The notes beneath the pieces are model-generated. The model was not told the DNA's origin. It saw only the letters and a program-made list of their open reading frames with translations, and ran no database searches. A program made the translations under genes and the position numbers. 39,955 bases of DNA, taken from positions 311,495-351,449 of the forward strand of contig NW_008246101.1 in the NCBI RefSeq assembly GCF_000281045.1, in the 5' to 3' direction. The stretch comes from Saprolegnia diclina VS20 (taxonomy: Eukaryota; Oomycota; Saprolegniomycetes; Saprolegniales; Saprolegniaceae). Shown one piece after another: positions 1 through 10,965 of the stretch; position 1 is the stretch's first letter; every line of letters begins with the position of its first letter.

Positions 1-1257
1 GTACCAATGGTCTTGCTTTTCCTCAATGTCGCCAAGCGGAAAGATGTTGGCGTCGACGACGCCGATGCCTCGGCCTTCCATCGCAGCCTCTTCGCTCTCG
101 AGGATCACGTCAAAGCGACCGCCACTGTACCCGTCAAAGCGCGCCGTGAGGTTGCGAAAGTACGCCACGAACGCGTCCGTCCGTAGCCGGTTGCCGTCCG
201 ATGTAAAGTAGTTGGCCCGCAGGTCGTTGCCGTCGACGCCCTCGGTGCGCGACGCATCTCGGAGCCCGATGCTCTTGATGTCGCCATTGGTAGCGTACGG
301 GTACCGGTAGAAGAAGACGACGGCTTCGAGACCGTACGCGGCCTTTTGCAGCACCCACGAGTTGTCGTCTTGGCGCGACCCCGTCGCTTGGCGCTCGCGC
401 ACGTACGCTTCCAAACACGCGTAATCCCGGCAGAGACGGACGCCGGCCGAGCTCGTCGTGCACACGTTTGGCTTGATCACAAACGGAAACGACCGCGGTG
501 TTGCAGCGTGCCACGTCGCGAGGTCGTCCAGTGACGCGATGCGCGTCGCGTCGAGCGAGGCGTCGCGACCGAGGTACCGCAGTGCGTCGTACTTGGACAC
601 TTCGTTGGTCGCGAGCCAGAACGGGTTCATCGAGAGCACGACCAAAACGCCAAAGAGCGCGAGACAAATCGCACTCGCAATCGCAAGCAACGTACCGTGG
701 ACGACCGGCGCGAGGGCCAGAAGCTGCCGCTGGTGCCCGACGCTAACCGCCGCCGCGCCAAGCACGCAGGCCATCCACAGAGACATGGTCGATGCGACCA
801 CCAGCAAGACGAGCCAAGAGAGCACGACGAGCATCGTCCCGGGCACGAGCGCCAGCAAGATCACGTCGCACACACCGAGGATCGCGAGCGTGGCGAGCGC
901 CATACAGAGAAGACCTGGCCACGGCCACAAAAGCGCGAGAACGACGCACGCCACAGCGACTGCCGGTCGTCCGCCGTAGACGCGGGCAGAGACGTAGCGG
1001 TGGCCGACACACGCCGACGCAGTCAAGGCGAGGTAGACACAGAGGTGGAGAAAGAAGGAGGTGGCGTCGAGGAGCGCGCACGTGAGGAGGACGGCGGCGA
1101 GGCTGCCACCGACATAGACGCCGGACGAGGAGGACATGGTATGGGTCGCACGGAAGGTGTCTTTTGTGAGACGCGGGTGGATCGTCGGGAGGTCCAGCGC
1201 AATCTCGTCATGTTGTTTTGGGCTGCGGGGTGGTGACTTGGAGAGGCGCTGCAGCAT
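1..1257 (-). CDS. Polytopic membrane protein with C-terminal ATP-grasp domain (partial, 3' end outside window)
   Basis: A single frame stays open from an ATG at 1257 to the left edge (419 codons, no stop), so the C-terminus is missing. A second in-frame ATG lies at 1137. I chose 1257 because it is the first ATG after an upstream in-frame stop and the frame between them is clean. Residues about 1-40 are soluble, and about 45-215 hold several hydrophobic segments, roughly six to eight membrane helices. After about 250 the sequence resembles ATP-grasp ligases: a Lys in FPFVIKP (about 262) as nucleotide-binding lysine, then EAVVFFYRYP, then GRFDVILESEEA and VVDAN, like the metal-binding R-x-D and D/E-x-N end of the fold. 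ATP-grasp enzymes activate carboxylates and join them to amines or thiols. The substrate cannot be told. Family assignment is by motif only. Confidence 0.6.
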   Translation of the reverse strand, partial: MLQRLSKSPPRSPKQHDEIALDLPTIHPRLTKDTFRATHTMSSSSGVYVGGSLAAVLLTCALLDATSFFLHLCVYLALTASACVGHRYVSARVYGGRPAVAVACVVLALLWPWPGLLCMALATLAILGVCDVILLALVPGTMLVVLSWLVLLVVASTMSLWMACVLGAAAVSVGHQRQLLALAPVVHGTLLAIASAICLALFGVLVVLSMNPFWLATNEVSKYDALRYLGRDASLDATRIASLDDLATWHAATPRSFPFVIKPNVCTTSSAGVRLCRDYACLEAYVRERQATGSRQDDNSWVLQKAAYGLEAVVFFYRYPYATNGDIKSIGLRDASRTEGVDGNDLRANYFTSDGNRLRTDAFVAYFRNLTARFDGYSGGRFDVILESEEAAMEGRGIGVVDANIFPLGDIEEKQDHWY

Positions 1258-2559
1258 GTTATGTTGGGAGGCTCCAAGCTGGAGAAGACAAAGTGAAAAG
1301 TGAACGAGTGACACCCCGGGTGACGAGGTGGTGAGGGGTAGGGCGAATCGGGCTGGAGGGAACCAGATGGAAAGTTAGCTTGTCGCAGTTTGCGCCGTGG
1401 TATGTCGTGTCTACTCGTGCAGTAGCTTCACAGTGAGAGGGTGATTTGGTACTGCGTTGAGAGTATGGCATGGACGAGGAAAGCATGGTGCGAACTGTGA
1501 TGCATGGTCTCTACAAGATACGTAGTCGAGCACTGAAGGTAGGAGACGCCACTCCGGATTGTACTACGCCGCTCCAAATTTATGGCTACCCAACGTGTTG
1601 GACAGCCAACATTCCGTCAAATCGCCATCACTCTGTGATTGGATCCACATGTTTGGTTATTAAAGCCATGTGTTTTAACTTGGCGTCCCTGCTAACGTTT
1701 TTGTGGAATAAACACTGATGTTATGTATCGTCATACTCGAAATAGAAGATTTGCACGGAACGCGCATGTCAACGACAAGTTGCACGTGAGAGTGGATTAC
1801 GTTTGGTGCACAAAATGCTGAGTGGCACTCTCTTCTCCCACGCAGGAAATTCTGATGTCACTGGTACAGTGTAAGACCTGCGGTCGTGAACCAGTGAAAG
1901 GTTTGAGAGTCACTCCCCTTTGCCCTCATTCGCTTCGCAGATTGCGATCGTAGACCGTTGGAAAAGGCAATTTCTTGAGGCGCAGCACTCGACCAAGAAA
2001 GGCGTGGGACAGTACGTTGTATCGATCGCTGCCAGCTACCACAACGTCAGTACAGAGCAATGTCATGTTCTCGGTGGCTCTTTAGTGCTGGTACGGTCGG
2101 CGTGGCTAAGGCTGCACTCGAGACAAGTTCAAACGTGGCGATGTTGTAGTCTACTGGTTCGGGTCATGGCTCGGAGTTCTTGGACATGGGTGGTTTCCGG
2201 GGTCAGCGGCTAAAGGCACTTCATGACGTGCCGCGCGCAGATTCCGCTGCACGCAGAGCAAGCGGCTAAAAAAGGGCCAGCTGCGCGCGCCGTAACCCTG
2301 CCCGCTCTCGCGACACTTCGGAGTGCGCAGGTGCGCAGGTTGCAGCTTGGAGGCGTCGGAAGGGGCTGGATACCAGAGAGCCGATTACGTTTTGTGTCAA
2401 ATGAGAGCGCTGCCACAACACTCACACAACAGGCCTCCCTCTTATTTAATACCATTTTAAATGCCCCGCTCGGTTTTGCTATAGACCATCCACGCCCTCG
2501 ACTGCTTTCTACCTATAAAACCAACACAATACCCGAGTTTGACGTCGTGGTTTTGCAAA
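1258..2559. other. Gene-poor stretch upstream of the ATP-grasp gene
   Basis: I see no supported gene in this 1.3 kb. Short open frames occur on both strands but none has recognisable domains, convincing start context or splice signals. The first few hundred bases would carry the promoter and leader of the leftward ATP-grasp gene. Base composition is less GC-rich than in the flanking genes. Confidence 0.5.
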
Positions 2560-3230
2560 AAGCATGGCCTCCGACTACGCAATCGCTCCACTGGCTTGGT
2601 CGGCCACCCCAGCGTCTCTCCAGTGCTTTGGGTTGGCTGAGGGGCACTACCTGATCAGTTTGACCTTGCTGACTGCGAGCTGGCTGAACGCCAAGAACAC
2701 GTTGAAGAGTGGCAAGGCACTTGGGGTTCTCTGGGCCACCTCTTTTCCGTTGCATCGACGCCGCTCGCGCCATGTCTGCCTTCGTCCACCAGGTAGATGA
2801 CATTCATACCTTCTCAAAGCTCGATTGCTCATCAAGCAACGGCGCCTCGCTGCTCGTGTGTTGAACTTGAGCACCCGCTCGCTGCGCCACGCAGTACACC
2901 GTCCATGGTGCGAACCTGCGTACGCTTCTACGATCCCAAGGCACTCGGTACTCAGTCTTGGGTCGTGACGAAACGTGCTGTCAGTCTGCGTGTCCACGAG
3001 TCGGAAGCGTTCTTGCACATTGGCGCGTCAACCACGAGCTGATCACTCCTTCTTGTTGAACGCCTCGATACCCTACAGCATCGCATCGTCAGTGCCCTCG
3101 TTCATCGCTGGTACCCCTTCCCCAACGATCGCGCCGAAATCAGTGTCGAGAGTCAATATGTGCTCGTTGACGAGAGCGGCAAAGCCCTGCGCAAGTCTAC
3201 AGTGCGGCTCCGGTCGTCGACCACGAGACC
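2560..3230 (+). pseudogene. Decayed coding relic, family not recognised
   Basis: Protein-like stretches follow one another on the plus strand but in different frames. ARLLIKQRRLAARVLNL (about 2820-2870) is in one frame. MVRTCVRFYDPKALG through VSLRVHESEAFLHIG (2905-3030) is in the next. RVNHELITP (about 3023-3050) needs another shift. LLVERLDTLQHRIVSALVHR and then WYPFPNDRAEISVESQYVLV (3049-3190) return to the second frame after an in-frame TGA at 3040-3042. Composition and codon use look like a real protein with at least three lesions. Possible coding debris extends left to about 2560. I do not recognise the family. Alternatives are a gene with several missed introns or assembly errors. Confidence 0.35.
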
Positions 3231-3903
3231 CTGTAACGAACAACAAGATGCCGGACAATCGGCACGAGTCCAAGTGTCGAAGCCAAGGTTTCGTCACAAC
3301 CACCACCTCACATCCGCGAAGCAGCGATGGCGCAGCGCTGCAGCACCCTCCAAGTAATACTCTTGAGTCAGAGTTGCCACTTGCATCCACGACGCACCAC
3401 TTTTGGCCACTCGATTGCTCACTCTGCTTGTCTTGATCAACAGCGTTTTGTGTTCGAGCATCACTGTCCATGGCTTGTGGTCGAGCGTTTGAGTGCATGT
3501 ATGTATCTTCAAGGGGTATCCTCTTGCGGGTGTTGCTGGACATGAACGCCAACACTGCGCAAGTGTTCGCCAACAGCGCACCGGGACTCTCGATAGCTCG
3601 ACCGAGAGTTCCGACGTCTCGGTATTCACCTTTCACTTTAGCTCGTGGACACTAGCCATAGTGGCTTATTGACCACATGAAAGCGTGTTCTTCGTCGTCC
3701 GTTCGACAGATTTGCCATCTCTACAACAGACGACAGTGTCGCGGGTCCTCGACCCTATCGTCAAGACCTTGCGGTGTGGAACTCGGATCGTGGGGTAACA
3801 AATGCGCGTCACCACGTCGGCGGCTGCCTCTGCCGGTATATTTCTCTTTACGCAGTGGGAAATATCGCGAATAGAACAAGAAAGATGGGAAAAGGACGTG
3901 GCA
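3231..3903. other. Intergenic stretch downstream of the ATAD5-like gene
   Basis: No supported gene. A 187-codon frame on the minus strand (3073-3636) has no recognisable domain and overlaps the decayed plus-strand coding relic, so I do not call it. The right part would hold the 3' untranslated region of the leftward ATAD5-like gene. Confidence 0.4.
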
Positions 3904-6900
3904 TTAATGATAACTTTTTCGATCTTGCAGCGTCGCGATGAGGCTGCTGTCGGAAATGACTTTGGCGAGGTGCCCGGTGCGACTAGTTGAGGATGAAAGC
4001 CGACTCCAAGAAGGACCACAAATGTACCCCAACGACCGGCGTCGCACTTGCTGAATCACAGAGTCGGAGGTCGCCATGACGCTCAGGAACGGCAGCGTGT
4101 CGACGGCACCCTGGCGCGTGCGTCGGATCCTACACCGTCGCTCAAAGAAGATAACAAGGCGGTGCGAAGATGCACCCTCTCGACGACTCCATGGAAATGT
4201 GCAAGGCGTCAACGAGGTCGCCAAGTTCGGCTTGACGACGCCGACTAGACCACAGTTAGCATCCTCAGCGATAGGATACTGCGCGTACATGCTTGCTTCC
4301 TTCTCGAATGCGTCGCTGCACAGGTCGATGCCGTCGAGTGCGTCCAAGCTCGTCTCGTGCGCATCGCCCAGCGCAAAGCCGACATCACAAGCCATGGACC
4401 GCATGCCCTGGGCCATGACCCGCCTGCCTTCATCGTTGTCCTACGCCCTCATGAGCAGCAGGTCCTAACGAAATACGATGGTGACATACCGTCCGCAGCC
4501 AGACGTCCGAGTCGCTCACGGCATCCGCAAGGAGTGCGACAGCGTCCATGTCGTCGCACTGACGCCGTGACGGACGGTTGTTCTCAGCCCATGACGCCGG
4601 GCCTTCGGTCACTTCGTCGCCATACCGGCGTCGCCACTCGGTGAGGTACGTCGTATGGAGCACATCGACACCGGACGCGGTGTACGCCGAGGCGAGCAAC
4701 GGTACGCCCTCGGTGAGGTCGACCATGGGCGCGTCCTTCTCGTCCTTCTCGTCGTCCTCGTCATGGGACCGTGACGCGTACGGACGCCACACGACATGCG
4801 TCCAGGGCTGGTCCAAGGGCTGGTTAAAGTCTAAGAAATGCAGTGTCCGGCGCAAGTCGCCACGAAAGAGGCGGTGCAGACGCGTCATGGCCGACGGCGG
4901 CAACGCCCACTGCTCGTGCTCGCTCATGAGCGCGAGGTACGTCGTAAACTCGGCGGCTGTCGGGCGTCGCCACTGGCGAAGCAAATAGGGCGGGTGCGAC
5001 GGAAAGTTCTCGGGCAGCTCTACATGCATCGTCAGCGACACGGACGATGGCACCGACACGCACGCGTGCACGTAGCGATTATCGGGCACTTGGACTGCCG
5101 CGCCATTTGCGAGAGCGCCGAGAGGAAGCCCTTGTCTGCGTCAAAGAGCACATCCACCTGCTCGCAGCAGGTCAGCTCAAGAAAAGCAAAATACGGGCCT
5201 ACGTCTTCGAGGAGCACGAGCGAGAGCGTCTTGGCGCTCGTAAAATCTTCTTTTTGCTTCTTTTTTTTGCTTTTTTTCTTGCGCGTTTGCTCTTTTGCAG
5301 CGCGTTTTGCGTCCTTCTTGGCGCGGACGTCGTCCGAGTAAAAGTCTTCGTCGAGGACGCGGCTCACGTCGACAAGCGGTCGGTTCCCGGATGCCACTGC
5401 TGACGCGCTGCTCGTCGACGCGAGCACGCGACTTGACTGCGTGGCCTCGCCCGCCAGCTCGAGAAGTGTTTTGCCCGAGCGGAGCTGCCCGGCGTTGATC
5501 TCGAGCACTTGGTAGCCGAGCTCGGCCGCACACGCATACACACTGCACGTCTTGCCGGCCCCGGCCTACAATAAATATATATATCAGTTCTGAGGTGCAT
5601 GGAGTCGGATTGTCGTAGAGGGCTACCTCGCCTTGGAGCACGAGGAGGCGGTAGAGCTCCGTGTCCTCTTCGTCGTCGTCCGAGTACTCGGGGTCCATGA
5701 AGAACTCCATGTAGGACGACCGGTCCGGCTGCCTCCCGCTGCGCAGCGTCTTCCAAGCGCGCAGCCATTGGTAGAGCGCAACGACACTCTCTTTGCTGCC
5801 GACCACGCCGTTGAACGACGTCGGTGCGAATCTGTCGACCGAGAGCAAGCCCGAGTCGTCGCGCCGGCTTTTGAGCGCCTGGACCCACCGCCCTCGCTGC
5901 GCGCTGCTGACACTAGACGCCAGGTCCCCATCAAGCGTGGCGGCCGAGTGCACGTAGAGCGCCTCGTCTTGCATGTGTTCGTGGAGGCGGTCGATGTCGT
6001 GGTCGGCGGCAAAGGCGCGCCATGGCGGCGACGACCCGTCATCGACTTCGACGACGATCGGCACATCAACTTTTGGGCCAACAGGCAGCGGCTGCAGCGG
6101 CGTGTCGACGGGCGGCGGCCGGTTGACGTGCCAGAGGTGCCCGGGCGGGTACCGCATTGGCTCTTTCGACCACTTGATAATTGACGTCGGCGCGTCATCG
6201 CCGTCGACGACGATCGGTGCCTTGGCGGTCGGATGCGCTTTTTGGAAGAATGGGTTGACAGCAGCCGTCGTCTTGTGGGCATAAAAGGCCATGTCGAGCG
6301 CCTTGCGCTTCTCCAGATCGATCTGGAATTTCAAAAGTGCTTCTTGCTCCCGCACGAGGGCTTCCTGCGTCTTGATGGCGTCGCGCTGCTGCGGCGTGAG
6401 GAAGAAGGCGTCCTTGCGCTTCGTCGGCGCCTCGGGCGACCAAATCTCCATGCCGTCGTCGTCGTCGTCGGTCGCCTTTTTCGCCGGCTTGGCGCGGACC
6501 CGCCGCTTGGCGCGCACCGGCGCCACTGTGTCTTCAGACGACGAGGCGTCGGTCGTCGTCGAGGGCTTGCGCTTGGCCGCACGCCGTGCGCGCGCCGGTG
6601 CTGGCTCGTCCGGGATCTCGATGCAGTCGATGCTCTCATCGAGCGTCACAATCTCGATGGACTTGGTGGCGGCGAGATTGACCACGGAAGCAGTGTTGGC
6701 TACTTCGGGCGCGGTTGTCGGCGGCTGGCAGAAGAAGCTGAGGCGCAGCTGGCCCTTGTCGTCGGGCTTGGGCTTGGGCTTGCGCTTCTTGCCCTCGCCT
6801 GCCTGGGGCCGCTTGCTCTTGCCATCGACGAACTCGTCGTCGTCGGGCTCCGACTCAATGGCCTCGACGTCGCCGGCCGCAGCGGGCGCGGGCGCGGCCT

Positions 6901-6928
6901 GCTGGAGCCACCGCGCTACGCCTCGCAT
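3904..6928 (-). CDS. ATAD5/Elg1-like AAA+ PCNA-unloading clamp factor, eight exons
   Basis: Exons by my reading: 6928-5627, 5565-5203, 5157-5064, 5019-4490, 4440-4289, 4244-4176, 4129-4028, 3982-3904, giving 896 aa. The first 350 residues are charged and low-complexity with basic tracts. FAPTSFNGVVGSKESV matches the start of the ATAD5 AAA domain. Walker A GEAGAGKT forms across the first splice (about residues 433-440), followed by CSVYACAAELGY. Walker B LVLLED-VDVLFDADKGF forms only when the 45-nt intron 5202-5158 is removed. A C-terminal RFC-like region follows. The family's large subunit acts with RFC2-5 in the nucleus to unload PCNA from DNA. A PIP-like stretch QLRLSFF (about 60-66) is one residue short of consensus. 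Start: ATG 6928 precedes the low-complexity region; an in-frame ATG at 7117 would add 63 residues. The last three introns are less certain, because the unspliced frame is also open there. Confidence 0.8.
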
Positions 6929-7242
6929 GTTGCCAAAACCAACCTGCGGTCGCGGCGCTCGTATCCGGATGGGCCTGCCGCCAAAATGCCTTGATATTTG
7001 TATGTACGGCCAACCCGCTACGATCTTTGGCTTTGGCGTATCCGGATGACCAAAAACCGCGCCAACCAAACCGCCGCGAACCAAAGGGCGCGTGGGTAAA
7101 CACAGGGTAAACGCCATCGCCGCGCCGTTAAACACGTTAAACACCACCAGCGAGACCAAGGAGATGACGTCGACCAGAGAAGAGGTGGGTGGACATGATG
7201 ATTGACACTAGGTTCCTACTTTGGACGCTGACACAGCGCCGT

Positions 7243-8775
7243 CTACAAGCCCATCGCGTAGCGGACGATCTGCGTCTTGACAGGCTCGATGGCGTTGAGT
7301 GCGCCCATGCCGAGGTTGCGGGCCGCGCCGACCGCGTCCGGCGTCGGGCCAAAGAGGCGCTTGAAGCCGTCCATGGCCAGCGACATGCTCACGTTTGCGG
7401 CCTTGCGGTCGTTCTCGTAGTGCTGGAGGAACGTCGGCGCCGAGATGTTGGCGCCAGTCTTGACCCCTTCGGCGAGGAGGTTGCTGAGCGACGCGACATC
7501 GGCAAGACCCATGTTGAGGCCCTGGCCCGCGAGCGGGTGCATGCTGTGGGCGGAGTCGCCGACAAGCGCAACGCAGTCACGCGTGTACCGGGTCGCGTGC
7601 TGGAGCTTGAGCGGGAACGAGAAGCGCTTACCGACGACTTCGGTGACGCGCGGCGGCGCGACGAACGGGTCCGACATGGCACCGGCGGCCATGACGGTCT
7701 GCGCAGCGTTGTGGAGGCCCGTGAGGAGATCCTTGAGCAAAGGCACGTCCGGGATCGCCGGCGGCGCCGACGGGCGGAAGAGCGCGTCGTTGAGCGCGGC
7801 CTGGAATTCTTCGGGGTTCATCGCCATGAGCTCGTCGGCCATGTCTTCCGTGCACGACCACACGATCGAGGTGTAGCCATCGCGCAGCGGAAGGAGCGCG
7901 AGCGGGCCCGTGGGGAAAAAGCGCTGGTACGCGGTCGCATGCGGCGTCTCCGTCTTGATGGTCGCGACAAGCGCCTGCTGGTCGTACGACCAGCCCCACG
8001 TGCCGAGGCCCGCGAGCGTGCGCACGAGCGACTGGCCACCGTCGGCGGCCACGACCAGGCGGCCACGCAGCTCCTCGCCACCTTCAAGGTGCACTGTGCT
8101 GTAGCGGCAGACTTCGTTGCCCTTGAGGAAGTTGCGCACCTAAAGGAAGCGTGAGCGGAGGCGGGGCATAGAAACGCGACGAATAAGGCCACGACAATTG
8201 AAGAAGGGACGTACAACAGCAGGGCTGTGGATGCGGAGCGGCTGCTCGTCGCCGTCCTGCGCCGCGAGCTCCTCCATGCGCGCCATGAGCGCACGCTGCA
8301 AGACACCGTGCTCGATGATGAAGCCCAAGTTCTGGTCCTTGACGCCGGCCTTGGCAGCGTCAAAGCGCACAAAGCCATCGCCCATGGCGTCCCAGACCTG
8401 CATGTCCTGGAACGGAGCAATGTGCTTGTCGCTCATCTTGGACCAGACGCCAGCGGCTTCGAGGAGCTTCTTCGAGGCCGGCGTGATCGAGTAGACGCGG
8501 AGGTCCGGAAGGCCAAGGTCCTCGGACTCGACCTTGCGCGGCGGCTGCGTCTCAATGATCGACACCTTCTTGCCCTTGAAGAGCGGGTTGGACTTGAGGC
8601 TGCACGCGAGCGCCGAGCCAACAATGCCGCCGCCGACAATAAGCACATCGTCGAGCTTGGCAGCATCGAGCTCACGCTGCTGCTGCTTCTCGGCGAGCGT
8701 CATGGACATGGCGCGAGAGCTCTGCTGCATGAGCGGGCCGCGGGCGGCGCGGCGGACAAGGGCGGGGCGTAGCAT
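7243..8775 (-). CDS. COQ6: COQ6-like ubiquinone biosynthesis FAD monooxygenase
   Basis: Two exons, 8775-8215 and 8139-7243, with a 75-nt intron (GTACGT...TTTAG), give 485 aa. COQ6 hydroxylates the C5 position of the coenzyme Q ring precursor on the matrix side of the inner mitochondrial membrane. The start MLRPALVRRAARGP is basic and Ser/Ala-rich, as expected for a mitochondrial presequence. It is followed by the FAD Rossmann motif VLIVGGGIVGSALA at about 47-60. The second exon has the GDSAHSMHPLAGQGLNMGL motif of the UbiH/COQ6 flavin hydroxylases. The length is normal for the family. The start is the first ATG of the frame. The upstream 170 bp is shared with the rightward RRM gene and carries three CCAAT boxes. 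Paralogous UbiH-type hydroxylases are the only realistic alternative. Confidence 0.92.
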
Positions 8776-8829
8776 CTTGACCACGAAAAAAACGCAAAAT
8801 GGCAGTCTTCACGCCCACAGCCTTTTTGG

Positions 8830-8891
8830 CCAATCAGACGTGTTTATGGGGCAAAAAGCGACCAATCCGCGCGCGCGAAGCGCCGACCAAT
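8830..8891. promoter_or_regulatory. Divergent promoter with three CCAAT boxes (COQ6 / RRM gene)
   Basis: Within the 170 bp between the COQ6 start (8775) and the RRM-gene start (8946), CCAAT occurs at 8830-8834 (in TTTTTGGCCAATCAG), 8862-8866 and 8887-8891. The same box recurs upstream of many genes in the window. A CCAAT-binding (NF-Y-like) role is an inference. Confidence 0.45.
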
Positions 8892-8945
8892 GCATTGTTG
8901 GTGCCAACGCGGAGGATATCGAGCCATTTTTGCAGCAGTCGCAGC

Positions 8946-10965
8946 ATGGCCCACCTCGTCTCCGTGCGCAACCTGGCGCCGGGCATCTCGGCCGAGAAGC
9001 TCCGGTCGGCCTTCAAGAAGTTTGGCAAGGTCGCCTCGGTCAACGTCAACGACGATGGCACCGGGTACGTGCGCGTCGTTGTCCTGGCCTCGTGGCTCAT
9101 CGTGCTCCTGCAGCTCGATCATGTATGAGAAGGCGAACAGCGCGTCGAGCGCGACGCAGTCGATGAACAGATCGGTAGGCGCCACGCTGGCATTGTCGCG
9201 CGCTCATGCTGTGTACGTAGGTCGTCTTTGGCAAGCGCTTGCAAGTGACCACAGGCGAATTCAAGGAGGCGGCGGCGCCGGCTGGGGCGGCCCCGGTTGC
9301 GGAGCGGCGCGCCTTTCTTGGGCGCGGCGACAAGTTGATCGCGTACAAGAAGTCCAGGACGCTCTGTGCCACGGTGTCCTTGGGCGGCGTGTGCACGCAC
9401 GGCGACGACTGTCTCTTCAGCCACGACCCCGAGAACGCGCTCACCAAGTCGGACAACCTGTGCCGCAACTTTGCCAAGACGGGCAAGTGCCCCCACGGCG
9501 ACCGCTGCCTCTTCAGCCATGACCCGACGATCGACAAGCGGTCGATCTACAAGTGCCGCAACGTTGAGAAGTATGGCGAGTGCACTCGCCCCGACTGCGC
9601 GTACAAACACCCGCACAAGCGCACGACCGACGCGCCCGAGCCGCCGGCCGCCAAGAAGCTCAAGATCGCGTCCGTCCCCAAGAGCCAGCGCGCGCCCATG
9701 CCGACAACGACAACGACAACGACGCCGGCACCAACGTCTGCCGCGTCGTCGTACGTCGATGCAACTCCATATTCCTTTGCTCATGCACCGAAATGTGTAG
9801 GAAGGCGCCCATGTGCGCCGAGTGCATCACGGCGCCGGCGACGCTTCTCTGCGCGCAGTGCGAAGAGCACTACTGCACGACGTGCGATGCGACGGCCCAT
9901 GCGTCGCGCGTCATGTCCAAGCACACGCGCACGGCGCTCGCCGTCCCTGTGGTCTGCGCCGAGTGCCGCACTAGCGCCGCGTCCGTCCGCTGCACCAAGT
10001 GCGAACTCGACTTTTGCTCGGGCTGCTCGTGGAAGATCCACGAGTTCCGCGTCTTCCGCAGCCATCGCCGCGAAGCTATTGGCACGACGTCGTCGAGCGA
10101 CGAGTCGGATCAAGAAGAGAAGCAAGACGTCGAGAAGGTCGAAGAAGCCAAGGACGTGGCCATGGAAGACGAAAGCGAAGAGGAAGAAGCCGCGCCAGTG
10201 CAAGCGACGCTGGTGCCCAAGAAGCCGATCATCCGACCGATGCCCAAGATGGTCCTCAGCGACGAAAGCAGCAGCGAAGAAGAAGATGACGTCGCTGCCG
10301 TCAAGACGCCGGTCGCTGCCGTCAAGACGCCTGTCGCTGCGGTCAAGACACCTGTCGCTGCGGTCAAGACACCTGTCGCTGCGGTCAAGAAGCCCGTTGT
10401 GACGGAGCTGTCGAGCGAAGACGAGAGCGAGGACGAGGTCGCGCCGGCGCAAGCGGCTCCCGCCACAACGCTCAACAGTGAGAGCAGCGACGACGAAGAA
10501 GAAGAAGTGGTCGCGCCCAAGAAGGCTTTCGTGCCGGCAACGTTCGCCGCGGTGGCCGCCGCCACGGAGCTCAGTACGGAGAGCGACAGCAGCGACGACG
10601 AAGTGACCGCGGCGCCCAAGCAGGCGCTGCAGAAGGCGGTCGCGGCACCGGCCGCGTCGCTGAGCAGCAGCGATGACGAGAGCGACGACGACGACATCAA
10701 GGTGGTCAAGAAGGCGCCGCTTGCGTCCACGACGACGCACTCGGTCGTCAAGAAGATCCAGAATTACGCAGAGTCGGACGCGACGGACGTGCTGCATCTG
10801 AGCCCGGACCTCAACAGCTACGAGCGGCTTTTGGCCCACGACACGGCCGAGAAGCTCGGGCTTGCGCACGTGAGCGTCGGCGACGGCCTCGACCGCCACA
10901 TCACGGTCTCCAAATCGGCCCAGGTCCCCAAGGCCAAGAAGGCATGGTCAAAGTCGCGCGCGTAA
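8946..10965 (+). CDS. RRM + triple CCCH zinc finger + two B-boxes + R3H protein
   Basis: Exons 8946-9064, 9114-9174, 9221-9750 and 9801-10965 give 624 aa. The middle of the RRM (residues about 3-70) becomes continuous only with the 61-nt second exon (SIMYEKANSASSATQSMNRS). Three CCCH fingers follow: C109-x8-C-x5-C-x3-H, C141-x8-C-x5-C-x3-H and C172-x8-C-x4-C-x3-H. After a low-complexity linker come two B-box-like Cys/His modules (about 240-285 and 286-330). Then there is a long acidic Ser/Glu/Asp region with five tandem VAAVKTP units (about 401-435). A C-terminal R3H domain has ERLLAH and the R-x3-H motif at about 576. RRM, CCCH and R3H all bind single-stranded nucleic acid, so an RNA-binding or RNA-regulatory protein is likely. 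B-boxes usually mediate protein contacts. The combination as a whole is one I do not recognise. Confidence 0.82.
10291..10395 (+). repeat. 21-bp coding tandem repeat, five copies
   Basis: Five tandem 21-bp units of the type GTCGCTGCSGTCAAGACRCC, plus one base, encode (VAAVK[T/K]P)x5 in the acidic linker of the RRM/CCCH/B-box/R3H protein. The last three copies are nearly identical and the first two diverge at third positions, suggesting recent expansion from the 3' side. Copy number is likely to vary between strains. Confidence 0.9.

Noticed and set aside
3073..3636. 187-codon minus-strand open frame as a gene
   Set aside because: No domain. It overlaps plus-strand segments that look more protein-like, and it lacks splice or promoter support.
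5020..5063. Apparent frameshift in the ATAD5-like gene
   Set aside because: A 44-nt intron (GTGCGT...CTGACGATGCATGTAG) restores the frame exactly, with a branch-point-like CTGAC near its end, so no damage need be assumed.
9781..10899. 372-codon open frame on the minus strand
   Set aside because: Antisense to the B-box/acidic/R3H exon; repetitive because of the coding repeat and acidic tracts.
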